Shown: positions 44,183-54,291 of the stretch, piece by piece
Numbering within the stretch: the stretch's first letter is position 1
Layout: every line of letters begins with the position of its first letter
DNA from: Stutzerimonas kunmingensis
Lineage (GTDB): Bacteria; Pseudomonadota; Gammaproteobacteria; Pseudomonadales; Pseudomonadaceae
Direction: 5' to 3'
Assembly: GCF_021432085.1 (NCBI RefSeq)
Contig: NZ_CP090366.1
Location: 3,844,001 to 3,908,000, forward strand
Length of the DNA stretch: 64,000 nt
Translations under genes and position numbers: made by a program
The notes under the pieces: generated by a model
Database searches by the model: none
Seen by the model: the letters and a program-made list of their open reading frames with translations, nothing else
What the model was told of the DNA's origin: nothing

Positions 44183-44983
44183 TCAGGGCGCAGCCGCCAT
44201 CACTTTGCAGAGCTTCCCGATCGCCCCCAGCATCTGGAAGCTCGGCCGCTCCAGGCCCTTGTCGGGCACTTCAAGCAGTCGGCCGCTGCGCACGGCACTG
44301 AGCTGCGGCCAGGCCTGCCATTCGTCCAACTGCGCACCGCTACCGGCGAGGATGACTTCGGGATCGCGGGCAAGCACGGCTTCGATGCTGACCTGCGGCG
44401 CCGCCAGGGTCAGGTCGGCGAAAACATTCTGCCCCCCACACACCTCGATCGCTTCGCTGATGATTTGCTGCCCGCCTAGGGTGTACAGCGGGCGATTCCA
44501 AATCTGGTAGAACACCCGCAGTGGCTCCGCGCGCACGTAATGGCTGCGTAACTCGGCAAGGCCTGCGCGAAATTGCTCCGCCAGCCGCTCGCCTTGTTCG
44601 GCGCGCCCGACGGCGTTACCCACTACAACGAACTGCTCGGCCAGCCCTTCGAGACGGGTCTGCTCGACAACCAGAACGGGAATACCGAACTGCTGCAACT
44701 GCTCACGCTGACTGCGCGGCACACTGTCCGGCCAGAGCAGCACGAGATCAGGGCGCAAGCTGAGCAGGGTTTCCATCTCCACCTGGCCATAGCGTCCAAC
44801 CGAAGGCACCGACTGCAGCGCCGCTGGCCGCTCGCCACCATCCAGGACGCCAACCAGCCGGTCGGCAGCATCGAGTTCGAGCATGATCTCGCTGAGCGAT
44901 GGCGCCAGGCTCACAACACGCTCAGCGGCCAGCGCAGGCAGCGTCGACAGGGAAACCAGCGCGGCTAGCAGCAGACGTCGCAT
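44183..44983 (-). CDS. btuF: Cobalamin-binding periplasmic protein BtuF
   Basis: A 266-residue ABC-type substrate-binding protein with a signal peptide to PALA and a helical-backbone fold (VVSLAPSLSEIMLEL, then SVGRYGQVEMETLLSLRPDLVL). It would pass B12 from BtuB to an inner-membrane BtuCD that is not in this window. Its ATG overlaps the stop of the small membrane gene upstream on the strand, so the two are coupled. It is convergent with btuB. Confidence 0.9.
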   Translation of the reverse strand: MRRLLLAALVSLSTLPALAAERVVSLAPSLSEIMLELDAADRLVGVLDGGERPAALQSVPSVGRYGQVEMETLLSLRPDLVLLWPDSVPRSQREQLQQFGIPVLVVEQTRLEGLAEQFVVVGNAVGRAEQGERLAEQFRAGLAELRSHYVRAEPLRVFYQIWNRPLYTLGGQQIISEAIEVCGGQNVFADLTLAAPQVSIEAVLARDPEVILAGSGAQLDEWQAWPQLSAVRSGRLLEVPDKGLERPSFQMLGAIGKLCKVMAAAP

Positions 44984-45390
44984 CAGTGCAGTTGCCGCGG
45001 AATGCGGTAGAGCACCAGCAAGACCAAGCTGCCGAATACCAGCAACAGACGAGCAACTGGCTCCATGCCCAGCAGCGCGCCGGCGGCGGCAAACCAGGCC
45101 GGTAGCGAGGCGACCAGCAGGCCGCGACGGCGAACGCGACGCAGATCGTTCCAGGCGTCGTCCTCCGCCGGCCCGTTCAGCGCCTGTTCGGTGGCGATCA
45201 GTGCATGTTTGAAGCGGGTGAAGGCCCGCAGGCTGAAGAACAGCGACACGAGGCCTGCAGCGAAGAGTGGCAGCCCCCAGTCGGCAAACACCACCGATGT
45301 GCGCCCAAGCACCAGCACCGGCAGCACCATCAACAGCGTATGCAGCCAGCCGTCACGTGCGAGCTGGCGAAGGGCGGCGGCGCGCGTCAC
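44983..45390 (-). CDS. Conserved membrane protein between ribA and btuF
   Basis: A 135-residue inner-membrane protein with two hydrophobic pairs (about 15-58 and 88-130) separated by a charged loop ([13 protein letters not shown]). No family function is known to me. Four-base overlaps at both ends (with ribA and btuF) make a ribA-membrane protein-btuF unit. Confidence 0.75.
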   Translation of the reverse strand: MTRAAALRQLARDGWLHTLLMVLPVLVLGRTSVVFADWGLPLFAAGLVSLFFSLRAFTRFKHALIATEQALNGPAEDDAWNDLRRVRRRGLLVASLPAWFAAAGALLGMEPVARLLLVFGSLVLLVLYRIPRQLH

Positions 45391-46004
45391 GACTGCTCGG
45401 CTTCGCCTTGGTGAATCTCGCCGAGCATGTGGCCGAGCTTGCCGGCCTTGGTGGCGAGGTAGTTGCGGTTGTACGGGTTATGCGCGATCTGCAATGGCTT
45501 GCGTTCGGCGACGCGAATGCCGAAGCCCTGCAGCGCCTTGACCTTGCGTGGGTTGTTGGTCATCAGCTTGATCTCGGCGATGCCGAGATGCTCGAGCATC
45601 GGCAGGCAGATGCCGTAGTCGCGCATGTCCGGGGCGAACCCCAGACGCTCGTTGGCTTCGACGGTGTCGGCGCCGGCATCCTGCAGTTCGTAAGCGCGAA
45701 TCTTGTTCAGCAGGCCGATACCACGGCCTTCCTGGCGCAGATAGAGCAGCACGCCGCGGCCCTCGTCGGCAATCGCGCGCAGTGCCGCTTCGAGCTGGAA
45801 GCCGCAGTCACAGCGCAGGCTGAACAACGCATCGCCGGTCAGGCACTCGGAGTGCAGACGACCCAGCACCGGCTTGCCGTCGGCCACGTCGCCGAGCGTC
45901 AGCGCGACATGTTCCTTGCCAGTGTCCTGGTCGAGAAAACCATGCATGGTGAACACGCCGAACGGCGTCGGCAGTTGGGAAGCGGCGACGAACACGACAG
46001 ACAC
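45387..46004 (-). CDS. ribA: GTP cyclohydrolase II
   Basis: A 205-residue enzyme converting GTP to the diaminopyrimidine precursor of riboflavin. The zinc cysteines are seen in [20 protein letters not shown], the catalytic Asp-Arg region in [10 protein letters not shown], and TNNPRKV near the end. The GTG at 46004 (protein [10 protein letters not shown]) gives the usual Pseudomonas length. A TACAAT -10-like hexamer lies at 46037-46042. This stand-alone RibA compensates for the degenerate domain of the ribBA product at 49384. Confidence 0.95.
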   Translation of the reverse strand: MSVVFVAASQLPTPFGVFTMHGFLDQDTGKEHVALTLGDVADGKPVLGRLHSECLTGDALFSLRCDCGFQLEAALRAIADEGRGVLLYLRQEGRGIGLLNKIRAYELQDAGADTVEANERLGFAPDMRDYGICLPMLEHLGIAEIKLMTNNPRKVKALQGFGIRVAERKPLQIAHNPYNRNYLATKAGKLGHMLGEIHQGEAEQS

Positions 46005-46114
46005 GGGCGGAAATCCCAGGAGGCAGAAAAGCGGACATTGTAACACCAACTAACCGCGAATCTGGCTGGAGAGTTTGGTCGTCGACCGCGCCTATCGTGC
46101 CGTCAGGAAGCCGC

Positions 46115-46762
46115 TCAGGAGGTTTTCGACTCCAGCACCAGTACGCCCTGCTCCTCGCGCCAGCTGACGCGCCCGAGAAAGCTCATGCCGAGCAGCGCCT
46201 CGGTAGGCGAACCGCCCTCGACGACCACCGCGTCCACGCCGAGCACCTCGGTCGCTCCGACCTTGACGCTGTTGAGATGCACGCGCCAGGCCTTCGCCGT
46301 ACCGCTGGCGGTGCTCACCACCATGGGCCGACCGTTGACGCGGTAGTCGATGCCCAAGCGACGGGCCTGATGTTCGTTGATCGCCACCGAGGTGGCGCCG
46401 GTATCAACGAGAAACTGAATCGACTGGCCGTTGATCGCCCCGGCGATCCAGTAATGGCCGCCGGTGCCCTTTGCGACGCTCAGCTGGGTCTTGCTTGGCG
46501 CCGCGTAGGCGCCGCTGTATTCGCGACTCAGGTTGTAATGACGCTCAACGCCGTCGACGCGCAGCACCGCACCGCTGGCATCGGCGCTCACCACCTGGAC
46601 GCCGCCAGGGCCGGTCTGGCCGACCCTGACCAGCTTGCGCTGCCCGTCGACATTGACCACCGCAGCGCCCGGAAATAGCCCGACCACTTGCACCATGGAG
46701 GCGGCCTGCGCCAGCGCGGGCAGGAGCAACAGGCTGGCGAACAGAACGGAGACGCTACGCAT
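46115..46762 (-). CDS. Exported retropepsin-like aspartic protease (TIGR02281 type)
   Basis: A 215-residue protein with a signal peptide to LAQA. An N-terminal beta-rich part (VNVDGQRKLVRVGQTGPGG) is followed by a single aspartic-protease domain with the catalytic motif VDTGATSVAI and a late hydrophobic-Gly pair (ALLGMSFLG). Retropepsins act as dimers. The bacterial substrate is unknown. The start at 46762 follows GAGGAAGAAATAGCC; upstream frame to 47194 overlaps pgpA and is rejected. Confidence 0.86.
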   Translation of the reverse strand: MRSVSVLFASLLLLPALAQAASMVQVVGLFPGAAVVNVDGQRKLVRVGQTGPGGVQVVSADASGAVLRVDGVERHYNLSREYSGAYAAPSKTQLSVAKGTGGHYWIAGAINGQSIQFLVDTGATSVAINEHQARRLGIDYRVNGRPMVVSTASGTAKAWRVHLNSVKVGATEVLGVDAVVVEGGSPTEALLGMSFLGRVSWREEQGVLVLESKTS

Positions 46763-46845
46763 GGCTATTTCTTCCTCGAAACCGGGCCCGGGGCGACGCC
46801 GATCATCCTTCAATGGCCGACTGCCTGCAGCGACCGGACGCACAA

Positions 46846-47343
46846 TCAAACCAACAGCGCCACCAGTCCCTGCATGACCGCCCAGGCCGCGACACCGGCG
46901 AGGATATCGTCGAGCATAATCCCCACCCCGCCATGGATATGCCGATCGACCCAGCTGATCGGCCAGGGTTTGGCGATATCCATCACACGGAACACCACGA
47001 AGCCGAGCAGCATCCAGTACCAGCCTTCCGGCACCAGCCAGAAAGTGATCCAGATACCGACGAACTCGTCCCAGACGATTCCTTCGTGGTCGTGCACGCC
47101 CAGTTCGCGCGCCACCTTGCCGCACAGCCAGACGCCGAACAGCATGGTCAGGCCGAGCATCAGCAGATAACCCCACCCCGGCAGCAGTTGCCACAGCGGC
47201 ACGAACGGCAGTGCTACCAGTGAACCCCAGGTACCCGGCGCCTTGGGCATCAGCCCGGAACCGAAGCCGAACGCCAGGTTGTGCCAGGGGTCGGACCAGA
47301 CCAGGGTTTGCGGCTTGGCCGCGACTGGTGAGGATTCAGTCAA
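46846..47343 (-). CDS. pgpA: Phosphatidylglycerophosphatase A
   Basis: A 165-residue inner-membrane enzyme that dephosphorylates phosphatidylglycerol phosphate to phosphatidylglycerol. Motifs include FGFGSGLMPKAPGTWGS, DEFVGIW and RVMDIAKPWPI, with a late ILDD-like MLDDILAG. The likely start is TTG at 47343 (protein MTESSPV), with AAGGAA upstream; this fits Pseudomonas homologues better than the longer frame. It follows thiL in the rib/nusB/thiL unit. Confidence 0.92.
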   Translation of the reverse strand: MTESSPVAAKPQTLVWSDPWHNLAFGFGSGLMPKAPGTWGSLVALPFVPLWQLLPGWGYLLMLGLTMLFGVWLCGKVARELGVHDHEGIVWDEFVGIWITFWLVPEGWYWMLLGFVVFRVMDIAKPWPISWVDRHIHGGVGIMLDDILAGVAAWAVMQGLVALLV

Positions 47344-47391
47344 AACAGCGTTCCTTTCTCGGATCGAAGGCAAGCGACCGCATCGCAGCAC

Positions 47392-48354
47392 TTACGCATT
47401 GAAATGGTAGTAGCCACGTTCGGACACAGCGACTTCATTACCCGCCGCATCGATCAGCTGCACACCCTCCCCTGCCAACACCCGGCCGATGACCTGTACC
47501 GGCCAGCCGGCGGCCTGCAGTGATACGAGCTCAGCAGCCGGCAGGGTGAAAGCCAGCAGGTAGTCGTCGCCGCCGGCCAGCGCGCAACGCAGCGCTTCGG
47601 CGTCGCCGGCGAAGCGCCGCAACGGTTCGGACATCGGCAGGCGATCACGCTCGATCTGCAAGGCCACGCCCGAAGCCTTGGCGATATGCCCACAATCGGC
47701 CAGCAGGCCGTCGGAGATATCCAGCGCCGCCGTGGCCTTGCCTCGCAGCGATTCACCCAGGGCCAGCTGCGGTTGCGGCGACCAGTAGCGCGCCAGCAGG
47801 TGTTCGGCGACATCCGCATCGGTTTCGGCCTGACCGAGCACCAGCGGCAACGCGCCGGCCGCTTCACCAAGCACGCCACCGACACAGAGCAGATCACCGA
47901 CCTGCGCGCCGGACCGAACCAGCGCCTGCCCGGACGGCAACCGGCCGAACACGGTGACGGTCAGGCTCAGCGGGCCGCGGGTGGTGTCGCCACCAATCAA
48001 ACGCAGGCTGCAATCAAGCGCCATCGAATCCAGGCCACGGGCAAGTTCCGCCAGCCAGAGTGGATCGCCAGCAGGCAAGGTCAGGGCGAGGGTGAAGCCG
48101 ATGGGCGCGGCGCCCATGGCGGCAAGATCACTGGCCGCCACGGCCAGCGCGCGCTGCCCGAGCAGGAAGGGATCGCAGGGATCGGGGAAATGTACCCCGG
48201 CGACCAGGGTATCGGTGGAAACAGCCAGCTGTTCGCCGACCGGAAGCTGCAGCAGGGCACAATCATCGCCAATGCCGAGAACGACTTCGCCGCCAGCCCT
48301 GGCACAAGCGGCGGCGGCGAAGTAGTGACGGATCAGCTCGAACTCACCCAGCAA
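47392..48354 (-). CDS. thiL: Thiamine-monophosphate kinase
   Basis: A 320-residue enzyme phosphorylating thiamine monophosphate to the active diphosphate. Signatures are GIGDDCALL, STDTLVAGVHF, LAAMGA, LIGGDTTRG and ALDISDGL. The order nusB-thiL-pgpA is conserved in Pseudomonas. It begins 12 bp after nusB. Confidence 0.96.
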   Translation of the reverse strand: MLGEFELIRHYFAAAACARAGGEVVLGIGDDCALLQLPVGEQLAVSTDTLVAGVHFPDPCDPFLLGQRALAVAASDLAAMGAAPIGFTLALTLPAGDPLWLAELARGLDSMALDCSLRLIGGDTTRGPLSLTVTVFGRLPSGQALVRSGAQVGDLLCVGGVLGEAAGALPLVLGQAETDADVAEHLLARYWSPQPQLALGESLRGKATAALDISDGLLADCGHIAKASGVALQIERDRLPMSEPLRRFAGDAEALRCALAGGDDYLLAFTLPAAELVSLQAAGWPVQVIGRVLAGEGVQLIDAAGNEVAVSERGYYHFNA

Positions 48355-48366
48355 GGCGAGCAGCCC

Positions 48367-48852
48367 TCAGCGCTTGTGGTTGCGCACTTCGGCGCTGCGC
48401 AGCGTGGGCGCCAGCTTGTCCAGCACGCCGTTGACGAACTTGTGCCCGTCGGTGGCGCCATAGACCTTGGCCAGCTCGATGCCTTCGTTGATGACCACGC
48501 GGTAAGGCACGTCGATGCGCTGCATCAGCTCGTAGGTGGACAGCCGCAGAATCGCCAGCTCCACCGGATCGAGCTCCTCCAGCGGACGGTCGAGATTCGG
48601 CGCGATGGCACCGTCGACTTCGCTCTTGCTGCGTGCGACACCGGTCAACAGCTCGTGGAAGTAGCTGCCGTCCACCCCGGAGAAATCGTTGTCGACGCGA
48701 AACTGCGCCTCGATTTCGTTGAGGCTCTGACCGGCCATGTGCCACTGATACAGCGCCTGCATCGCCAGGCTGCGGGCAACCCGGCGCGTGGCGATCTTGC
48801 CCTTGGCCTTGGGCTGGGGAGCGTCCTGGCTATCGTCGTGATTCAGGCTCAC
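48367..48852 (-). CDS. nusB: Transcription antitermination protein NusB
   Basis: A 161-residue all-helical RNA-binding protein needed for rRNA antitermination. Signatures are [20 protein letters not shown] and [17 protein letters not shown]. The GTG at 48852 is preceded by GGAGGCGAA and overlaps the ribH stop (GTGA). Confidence 0.95.
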   Translation of the reverse strand: MSLNHDDSQDAPQPKAKGKIATRRVARSLAMQALYQWHMAGQSLNEIEAQFRVDNDFSGVDGSYFHELLTGVARSKSEVDGAIAPNLDRPLEELDPVELAILRLSTYELMQRIDVPYRVVINEGIELAKVYGATDGHKFVNGVLDKLAPTLRSAEVRNHKR

Positions 48853-49325
48853 TTCGCCTCCAGCTGCGACAGCAGGCTCACCATTTCCAGTGCGGAAAGT
48901 GCGGCTTCGGCGCCCTTGTTGCCGGCCTTGGTGCCGGAGCGCTCGATGGCCTGTTCGATGGAATCGACGGTCAGTACGCCGAAGGCGACCGGCACACCGA
49001 ATTCCATGGAAACCTGAGCCAGACCCTTGGTGCATTCGCCGGCAACGTATTCGAAGTGCGGCGTGCCGCCACGAATGACCGCACCGAGAGCGACGATGGC
49101 GTCGTATTCACCCTGCTGGGCGACCTTCTGCGCAACCAGCGGAATCTCGAAGGCACCCGGAGCACGGATGATGGTGATGTCGTTCTCGCTGACGCCGTGG
49201 CGAACCAGCGCATCGACCGCGCCGCTGACCAGGCTCTCGACGACGAAGCTGTTGAAGCGGCCTACGACCAGGGCGTATTTGCCCTGCGGGGCGATGAAGG
49301 TTCCTTCGATGGTCTTCAGGGGCAT
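48849..49325 (-). CDS. ribH: 6,7-dimethyl-8-ribityllumazine synthase
   Basis: A 158-residue enzyme that forms the lumazine from the pyrimidine and dihydroxybutanone phosphate. Visible are [42 protein letters not shown] and [11 protein letters not shown] with the active His region. It lies downstream of ribBA, 58 bp away, under the FMN riboswitch. Confidence 0.97.
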   Translation of the reverse strand: MPLKTIEGTFIAPQGKYALVVGRFNSFVVESLVSGAVDALVRHGVSENDITIIRAPGAFEIPLVAQKVAQQGEYDAIVALGAVIRGGTPHFEYVAGECTKGLAQVSMEFGVPVAFGVLTVDSIEQAIERSGTKAGNKGAEAALSALEMVSLLSQLEAK

Positions 49326-49383
49326 GGGTGCTTTCTCATCTCTTTAAAGAACGAAGGCGCCGCGGACTGCGCGGCGCCTCTGA

Positions 49384-50463
49384 TTATTCGGCCGGGAGGT
49401 ATTCTACAACTTCCAGATCGAAGCCGGATATCGCGTTGAACTTCATCGGCGCGCTCATCAGGCGCATCTTGCGTACACCAAGATCACGCAGGATCTGCGA
49501 ACCGGCACCGACGGTGCTGTAGGTCGCCGGGGTCGGCGGCTGCTGGCGGGTCAGCTGCGCCAGCAACTGCGGGCCGGTCAGCGGGTTGCCGAGCAGCAGC
49601 ACAACGCCCTTGCCGGCCTTGGCCACTTCGCTCATCGCAGCACGCAGGCTCCAGCGACCCGGCACGGTGACCAGCAGCAGATCACGCAGCGGCTCCATGT
49701 TGTGCACGCGCACCAGCGTGGGTTCTTCCGGGGAGATTTCACCTCGGGTCAGTGCCATGTGCACGGTGTCCTCGACGCCGTCGCGGTAGGTGACCAGGTT
49801 GAACTGGCCCAGCTCGGTTTCCAGCGGCTGCTCGGAAACCCGCTCGACTGTGCGCTCGTGGATCATGCGGTAGTGGATCAGGTCGGCGATGGTGCCGATC
49901 TTCAGCCCGTGCTGCTCGGCGAACAGCTCAAGCTCCGGGCGGCGCGCCATGGTGCCGTCGTCGTTCATGATCTCGCAGATCACGCCGGATGGTTCGAAGC
50001 CTGCCATGCGCGCCAGATCACATGCCGCCTCGGTGTGACCGGCACGCGCCAGTACGCCGCCCGGTTGCGCCATCAGCGGGAAGATGTGGCCAGGGCTGAC
50101 GATGTCTTCGGCTTTCGCTGCTCGCGCTACAGCTGCCTGCACGGTACGCGCGCGGTCGGCCGCGGAAATGCCGGTGGTCACGCCTTCAGCCGCCTCGATG
50201 GAAACGGTGAATTTGGTGCCGAAACCGGAACCATTGCGCGGCGCCATCAGCGGCAGTTTGAGCAGCTCACAGCGCTCGCGGGTCATCGGCATGCAGATCA
50301 GGCCGCGGGCAAAGCGGGCCATGAAGTTGATGTGCTCGGCGGTGACGCATTCGGAGGCGACGATGATGTCGCCCTCGTTCTCGCGGTCCTCGTCATCCAT
50401 GAGGATGACCATCTTGCCGGCGCGGATGTCTTCGATCAGTTCTTCAGCGGTATTGAGCGCCAT
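49384..50463 (-). CDS. ribB: 3,4-dihydroxy-2-butanone 4-phosphate synthase with degenerate GTP cyclohydrolase II domain
   Basis: A 359-residue RibBA-type fusion. The N-terminal DHBP synthase domain is intact (MDDEDRENEGDII, RAGHTEAACDLARMAG). The C-terminal part aligns with GTP cyclohydrolase II but reads RVHNMEPLRDLLLV where active enzymes carry three zinc-binding Cys, so it should be inactive for that step. The start at 50463 follows GAGGAGACG. It is the second gene under the FMN riboswitch. Confidence 0.95.
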   Translation of the reverse strand: MALNTAEELIEDIRAGKMVILMDDEDRENEGDIIVASECVTAEHINFMARFARGLICMPMTRERCELLKLPLMAPRNGSGFGTKFTVSIEAAEGVTTGISAADRARTVQAAVARAAKAEDIVSPGHIFPLMAQPGGVLARAGHTEAACDLARMAGFEPSGVICEIMNDDGTMARRPELELFAEQHGLKIGTIADLIHYRMIHERTVERVSEQPLETELGQFNLVTYRDGVEDTVHMALTRGEISPEEPTLVRVHNMEPLRDLLLVTVPGRWSLRAAMSEVAKAGKGVVLLLGNPLTGPQLLAQLTRQQPPTPATYSTVGAGSQILRDLGVRKMRLMSAPMKFNAISGFDLEVVEYLPAE

Positions 50464-50474
50464 GGGGCGTCTCC

Positions 50475-51137
50475 TCAATTCTTCAGGTAGCCGTGCTCGG
50501 CGAGAAAACCTTCGGTGAGCCCCGAGGCCTTGGGTTCGGCGGCCTTGTCGCCCATAATCAGGCGCTCCAGGTAACGCGCCAGCAGGTCGACTTCCAGGTT
50601 CACCTGCCGCCCGGGGCGGTAGTCGGCCATGATGGTTTCGCCGAGGGTGTGCGGCACGATGGTCAGCTCGAACTCCGCGCCGTTGACCGCATTGACCGTG
50701 AGGCTGGTGCCGTCCACGGTGATCGAGCCCTTGAGCGCGATGTACTTGGCCAGCTCGCGCGGCGCACGGATGCGGAACTGCACGGCGCGGGCGTTATCTT
50801 CACGCGCCACGACCTCGCCGACGCCGTCGACGTGACCGCTGACCAGATGGCCACCAAGGCGGCTGGTAGGCGTCAGGGCCTTTTCCAGATTGACCCGACT
50901 GCCGGCCTTTAGGTCGATAAAGGCGGTGCGCGCCAGGGTTTCGCGGCTGACGTCGGCCCAGAAGCCGTTGCCCGGCAGCTCGACCGCAGTCAGGCAGACG
51001 CCGTTGACCGCGATGCTGTCGCCCAGTTTGACGTCGCCCAGATCCAGCTTGCCGGTTTCGACCAGCACGCGTACGTCGCCGCCCTTGGGCGTGAGCGCAC
51101 GGATGGTGCCGATGGCTTCGATTATTCCGGTGAACAT
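50475..51137 (-). CDS. ribC: Riboflavin synthase, alpha chain
   Basis: A 220-residue enzyme that dismutates two lumazines to riboflavin. It has two internal repeats; the first begins MFTGIIEAIGTI with NGVCLTAV and GHLVSGHVDG, the second includes GTSLTVNAV. The start follows GGGAGG. It is the first gene downstream of the FMN riboswitch. Confidence 0.96.
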   Translation of the reverse strand: MFTGIIEAIGTIRALTPKGGDVRVLVETGKLDLGDVKLGDSIAVNGVCLTAVELPGNGFWADVSRETLARTAFIDLKAGSRVNLEKALTPTSRLGGHLVSGHVDGVGEVVAREDNARAVQFRIRAPRELAKYIALKGSITVDGTSLTVNAVNGAEFELTIVPHTLGETIMADYRPGRQVNLEVDLLARYLERLIMGDKAAEPKASGLTEGFLAEHGYLKN

Positions 51138-51260
51138 GTGGCCTCCCGAGGAAGGCGGGTAAAACGCTGCATACGACGAACTCCTGTTTTTGAAAAACAG
51201 GGCGCTACGGATCGATAGGGATGCATGACGGGCGCACGGACGGCGTCCATCGGGATATCC

Positions 51261-51396
51261 CGCTCTCTCTCATCCGGACTATACCGTCGGCCCCGGAATC
51301 ACACCGGGTCTGCTGACCTTGCCTGGGCAAGCGCTCGCGGGCTAGGCCGTGGCCATTACCGCCGGTGGGGAATCGCACCCCGCCCTGAGAACGTTG
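51261..51396 (-). promoter_or_regulatory. FMN riboswitch (RFN element)
   Basis: On the minus strand the conserved RFN blocks appear in order: GTTCTCAGGGCGGGGTG, GATTCCCCACCGGCGGTAAT, AGCCCGCGAGCG, GGTCAGCAGACCCGGTG, GATTCCGGGGCCGACGGT and GGATGAGAGAG. It controls ribC-ribB-ribH. With flanks it fills the 386-bp gap between ribD and ribC. A hairpin CCTGTTTTT/AAAAACAGG at 51183-51201 follows and may be the expression platform. Confidence 0.96.
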
Positions 51397-51523
51397 GGCC
51401 GCTTGCGGCCCGGCAGCGTTTTTAACACAAATAGCGGCGCGGGGCAGCCCGATATCGCCAGATAGCAGCTATGAGGGTGCAAGACACAGGCTATCGGCGG
51501 ACACAGCCGACACGGGTTGCCGA

Positions 51524-52624
51524 TCAGCTGGCCGGACGCGCCACCATCTTCCAGTCGTCACCCACCGCACGGATGTCGACGATCTTCAGCTCGCGCGCCT
51601 CGCTCATGCGCTCGAGCGGAAGCTCCAGCAGCGGCCGCGCGGAGGAGCCGAGAAACTTGGCCGCCATGAACACCTGGTATTCGTCGATCAGGCCGAGGCT
51701 GGCGAACGCGCCGACCAGCCGCGGTCCGGCCTCGACCAGCACCTCGTTGGCACCACGGGCAGCCAGCTCGCGCAGCAGCGCGGCCAGGTCGACCCGCTCC
51801 TGCCCCAGCACCAGCGCCTCGTGGCCGGCGCGACGATAGGTCTCCTCGCAGCCGGCGACCGCCGTGACGACCAGCGCCGGACCAGCCTGAAAGAACGGCG
51901 CATCCAGCGGCACGCGCAGCCGACCATCGACCAGCACCCGCAGCGGCGGGCGCTGCAGCGCCAGCGCGGTGGTTTCCGCATCCAGCCCCAGCTCGGCCCC
52001 GCGCACGGTCAGCCGCGCGGCATCCATGAGCACGGTGTCTGCGCCGGTCAGTACCACGCTGGAACGGGCGCGCAAGCGCTGCACCTCGGCGCGGGCGGCC
52101 GGGCCGGTGATCCACTGGCTCTCGCCGCTGGCCATCGCGGTACGCCCGTCCAGGCTCATCGCCAGCTTGGCACGAACGAACGGCAGGCCGCTTTCCATAC
52201 GTTTGATAAAGCCGCAGTTGAGCTCGCGCGCCTCGGCTTCCAGCACGCCGCTGGCGACCTCGATGCCGGCGCTGCGCAGCAGCTCCAGACCGTTCCCGGC
52301 GACCTGCGGATTGGGGTCCTGCACGGCCGCCACCACGCGTCCAACGCCAGCCCTGACCAGCGCTTCGGCACAGGGCGGCGTACGCCCGTAATGGCTGCAG
52401 GGTTCGAGGGTGACGTACGCGGTGGCGCCGCGGGCGCGCTCACCGGCCTGGCGCAGCGCATGGACTTCGGCATGCGGCTCGCCGGCACGCACATGCCAAC
52501 CTTCACCGACCAGCTCGCCATCAGCGACGATGACGCAACCGACCCGCGGGTTCGGATGGGTCGAATACAGCCCCTTGCGCGCCAACTGCAGCGCGCGGGC
52601 CATCCAGGCGTGATCAGTAGTCAT
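51524..52624 (-). CDS. ribD: Bifunctional pyrimidine deaminase/reductase RibD
   Basis: A 366-residue enzyme. The N-terminal deaminase domain has zinc ligands in HAEVHAL and [16 protein letters not shown], and the C-terminal reductase domain contains [10 protein letters not shown] and [11 protein letters not shown]. It runs the second and third steps of riboflavin synthesis. The ATG overlaps the nrdR stop (ATGA). It lies upstream of the FMN riboswitch, hence outside its control. Confidence 0.96.
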   Translation of the reverse strand: MTTDHAWMARALQLARKGLYSTHPNPRVGCVIVADGELVGEGWHVRAGEPHAEVHALRQAGERARGATAYVTLEPCSHYGRTPPCAEALVRAGVGRVVAAVQDPNPQVAGNGLELLRSAGIEVASGVLEAEARELNCGFIKRMESGLPFVRAKLAMSLDGRTAMASGESQWITGPAARAEVQRLRARSSVVLTGADTVLMDAARLTVRGAELGLDAETTALALQRPPLRVLVDGRLRVPLDAPFFQAGPALVVTAVAGCEETYRRAGHEALVLGQERVDLAALLRELAARGANEVLVEAGPRLVGAFASLGLIDEYQVFMAAKFLGSSARPLLELPLERMSEARELKIVDIRAVGDDWKMVARPAS

Positions 52625-53088
52625 TCGGGCTTCGCGGGCTCGCGGGACAGCCGCTCGATCTCCTCGCGGAATTCGTTGAGGTCCTGGAAGCGGCGGTAGA
52701 CCGAGGCAAAGCGGATATAGGCGACCTCGTCGAGCTTCTGCAGCTCGGCCATCACCAGCTCGCCGAGCACCCGCGACTTGATTTCGCGCTCGCCGGTGGC
52801 GCGCAGCTGATGCTTGATATGGGCGATGGCCGCTTCGAGACGCTCGACGCTGACCGGACGCTTTTCCAGCGCACGCTGCATGCCGGCGCGCAGTTTCTGC
52901 TCGTCGAACGGCTGTCGGCTGCCATCGGACTTGATCAGGCGCGGCATCACCAGCTCGGCGGTTTCGAAGGTGGTGAAACGCTCGCCACAGGCCAGACACT
53001 CGCGGCGACGGCGCACCTGATCGCCCTCGGCAACCAGGCGGGAATCGATGACCTTGGTATCGTTGGCGGCACAGAAGGGACAATGCAT
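52621..53088 (-). CDS. nrdR: Transcriptional repressor NrdR
   Basis: A 155-residue ATP-cone repressor of ribonucleotide reductase genes. The zinc ribbon uses MHCPFC and [13 protein letters not shown]; the ATP-cone part follows ([20 protein letters not shown]). The start at 53088 is the canonical MHCPFC. It overlaps ribD by 4 bp. Confidence 0.97.
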   Translation of the reverse strand: MHCPFCAANDTKVIDSRLVAEGDQVRRRRECLACGERFTTFETAELVMPRLIKSDGSRQPFDEQKLRAGMQRALEKRPVSVERLEAAIAHIKHQLRATGEREIKSRVLGELVMAELQKLDEVAYIRFASVYRRFQDLNEFREEIERLSREPAKPE

Positions 53089-53200
53089 GGGGCTGAAATC
53101 GGTCGTACGTCGGGACGGCCATGGTAGCGCATCCGACCCGCAAGACAAGGCGACGGCTTTGCTGCTATACAACCCGCAATCGTCGTTCAGGAGGCTGTCC

Positions 53201-53626
53201 GTGCCGCCACGTTTTTTCGTTCTCCCTGCCTTCCTGGCCTTGCTCGCCGGCTGCAGCAGCCAACCCAGCGAGCCGCCGACCGCGCCGGTCGAGCTGAGCA
53301 CGGCCCCGCATTCCAAATTGCTCAACGAACTGAGCGGCAGCCTGATCGGCGCGCCGGCGGGCAGCGACGTCGAACTCGCCTTGCTGGAAGTCGATCGCCG
53401 TGACCAGCCAGACCGCCTGCTGAGCAACGTGCAGCTCAAGGGCCGCGGCAGCGAATTGCCATTCATCCTGCAGTTCAACCCGGACACTTTTCGTCCGGGC
53501 CAGCGCGTGGAGCTGCGCGGCCGTGTCACGCGAGCGGGACAGCTGATCATGCGCCTGCCATCGCGCAGCATTGCCAGCCCCGCCAGCCAGGCGCTCGGCC
53601 CGCTACAGCTGGTCCCGGCGCCGTGA
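53201..53626 (+). CDS. YbaY-type lipoprotein
   Basis: A 141-residue lipoprotein. The GTG at 53201 follows CAGGAGG at good spacing and gives a signal peptide with lipobox LLAGC. The mature part has a YbaY-like beta fold ([18 protein letters not shown], then [18 protein letters not shown]). Function is unknown in the family. Its end overlaps the methyltransferase start by 4 bp. It is divergent from nrdR. Confidence 0.83.
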   Translation: MPPRFFVLPAFLALLAGCSSQPSEPPTAPVELSTAPHSKLLNELSGSLIGAPAGSDVELALLEVDRRDQPDRLLSNVQLKGRGSELPFILQFNPDTFRPGQRVELRGRVTRAGQLIMRLPSRSIASPASQALGPLQLVPAP

Positions 53627-54279
53627 CGGCACCGGCACCCTTACAGGCGGCATTGAACGATCTGCTGGGCGACGCACGCCTGGTTGCCGAGCCGCTGCCG
53701 GGCACCGATCTGCGACTCTGGCTGATCGACGCTGCCAACATGGATCGCGCCTTCAGCCCCGAGGAAACCCGGCGGATACTCGAAGAGCCGCCGTACTGGA
53801 GCTTTTGCTGGGCCAGCGGCCTGGTGCTGGCGCGCTGGCTGGCCGAACGGCCGGAATGGGTGCGTGGCAAGCGCGTGCTGGATTTCGGCGCGGGCTCGGG
53901 CGTCGCCGCCATCGCCGCCGCCAAGGCCGGCGCGGTCGAGGTGGTGGCCTGCGATCTCGATCCGCTGGCGCTCGCCGCCTGCCAGGCCAACGCCGCGCTG
54001 AACGAGGTCGAGCTACGCTATTCGCAGGACTTCTTCGGCGAGGCGGATCGCTTTGATCTGATCATCGTCGCTGACGTGCTCTATGACCGAGCTAACCTGC
54101 CGCTGCTGGATCACTTCCTCAGCCGAGGCCGGGAAGCGCTGGTGGCCGACTCACGGGTGCGCGATTTCGCTCATCCGCTGTATCGGCGCCTGGACGTGCT
54201 GGATGCCTGCACCTGGCCGGATCTGGCAGAGCCTGCGGAGTTCAGGCACGTGAGCCTCTATCACGCTGCAAGGAGCTGA
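53623..54279 (+). CDS. Class I SAM-dependent methyltransferase (PrmA/ETFB-KMT-like)
   Basis: A 218-residue enzyme starting at GTG. The SAM-binding motif [15 protein letters not shown] is followed by the acidic motif ACDLDPLAL and VADVLYD. An N-terminal region with [16 protein letters not shown] is typical of the lysine methyltransferase group related to PrmA. It is coupled to the lipoprotein gene. The substrate is probably a protein but is unknown. Confidence 0.85.
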   Translation: MTAPAPLQAALNDLLGDARLVAEPLPGTDLRLWLIDAANMDRAFSPEETRRILEEPPYWSFCWASGLVLARWLAERPEWVRGKRVLDFGAGSGVAAIAAAKAGAVEVVACDLDPLALAACQANAALNEVELRYSQDFFGEADRFDLIIVADVLYDRANLPLLDHFLSRGREALVADSRVRDFAHPLYRRLDVLDACTWPDLAEPAEFRHVSLYHAARS

Positions 54280-54291
54280 AGAGTCTGAGCC

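Noticed and set aside
46763..47194. Upstream extension of the retropepsin-like protein
   Set aside because: It overlaps pgpA in another frame and would bury the signal peptide that begins at 46762.
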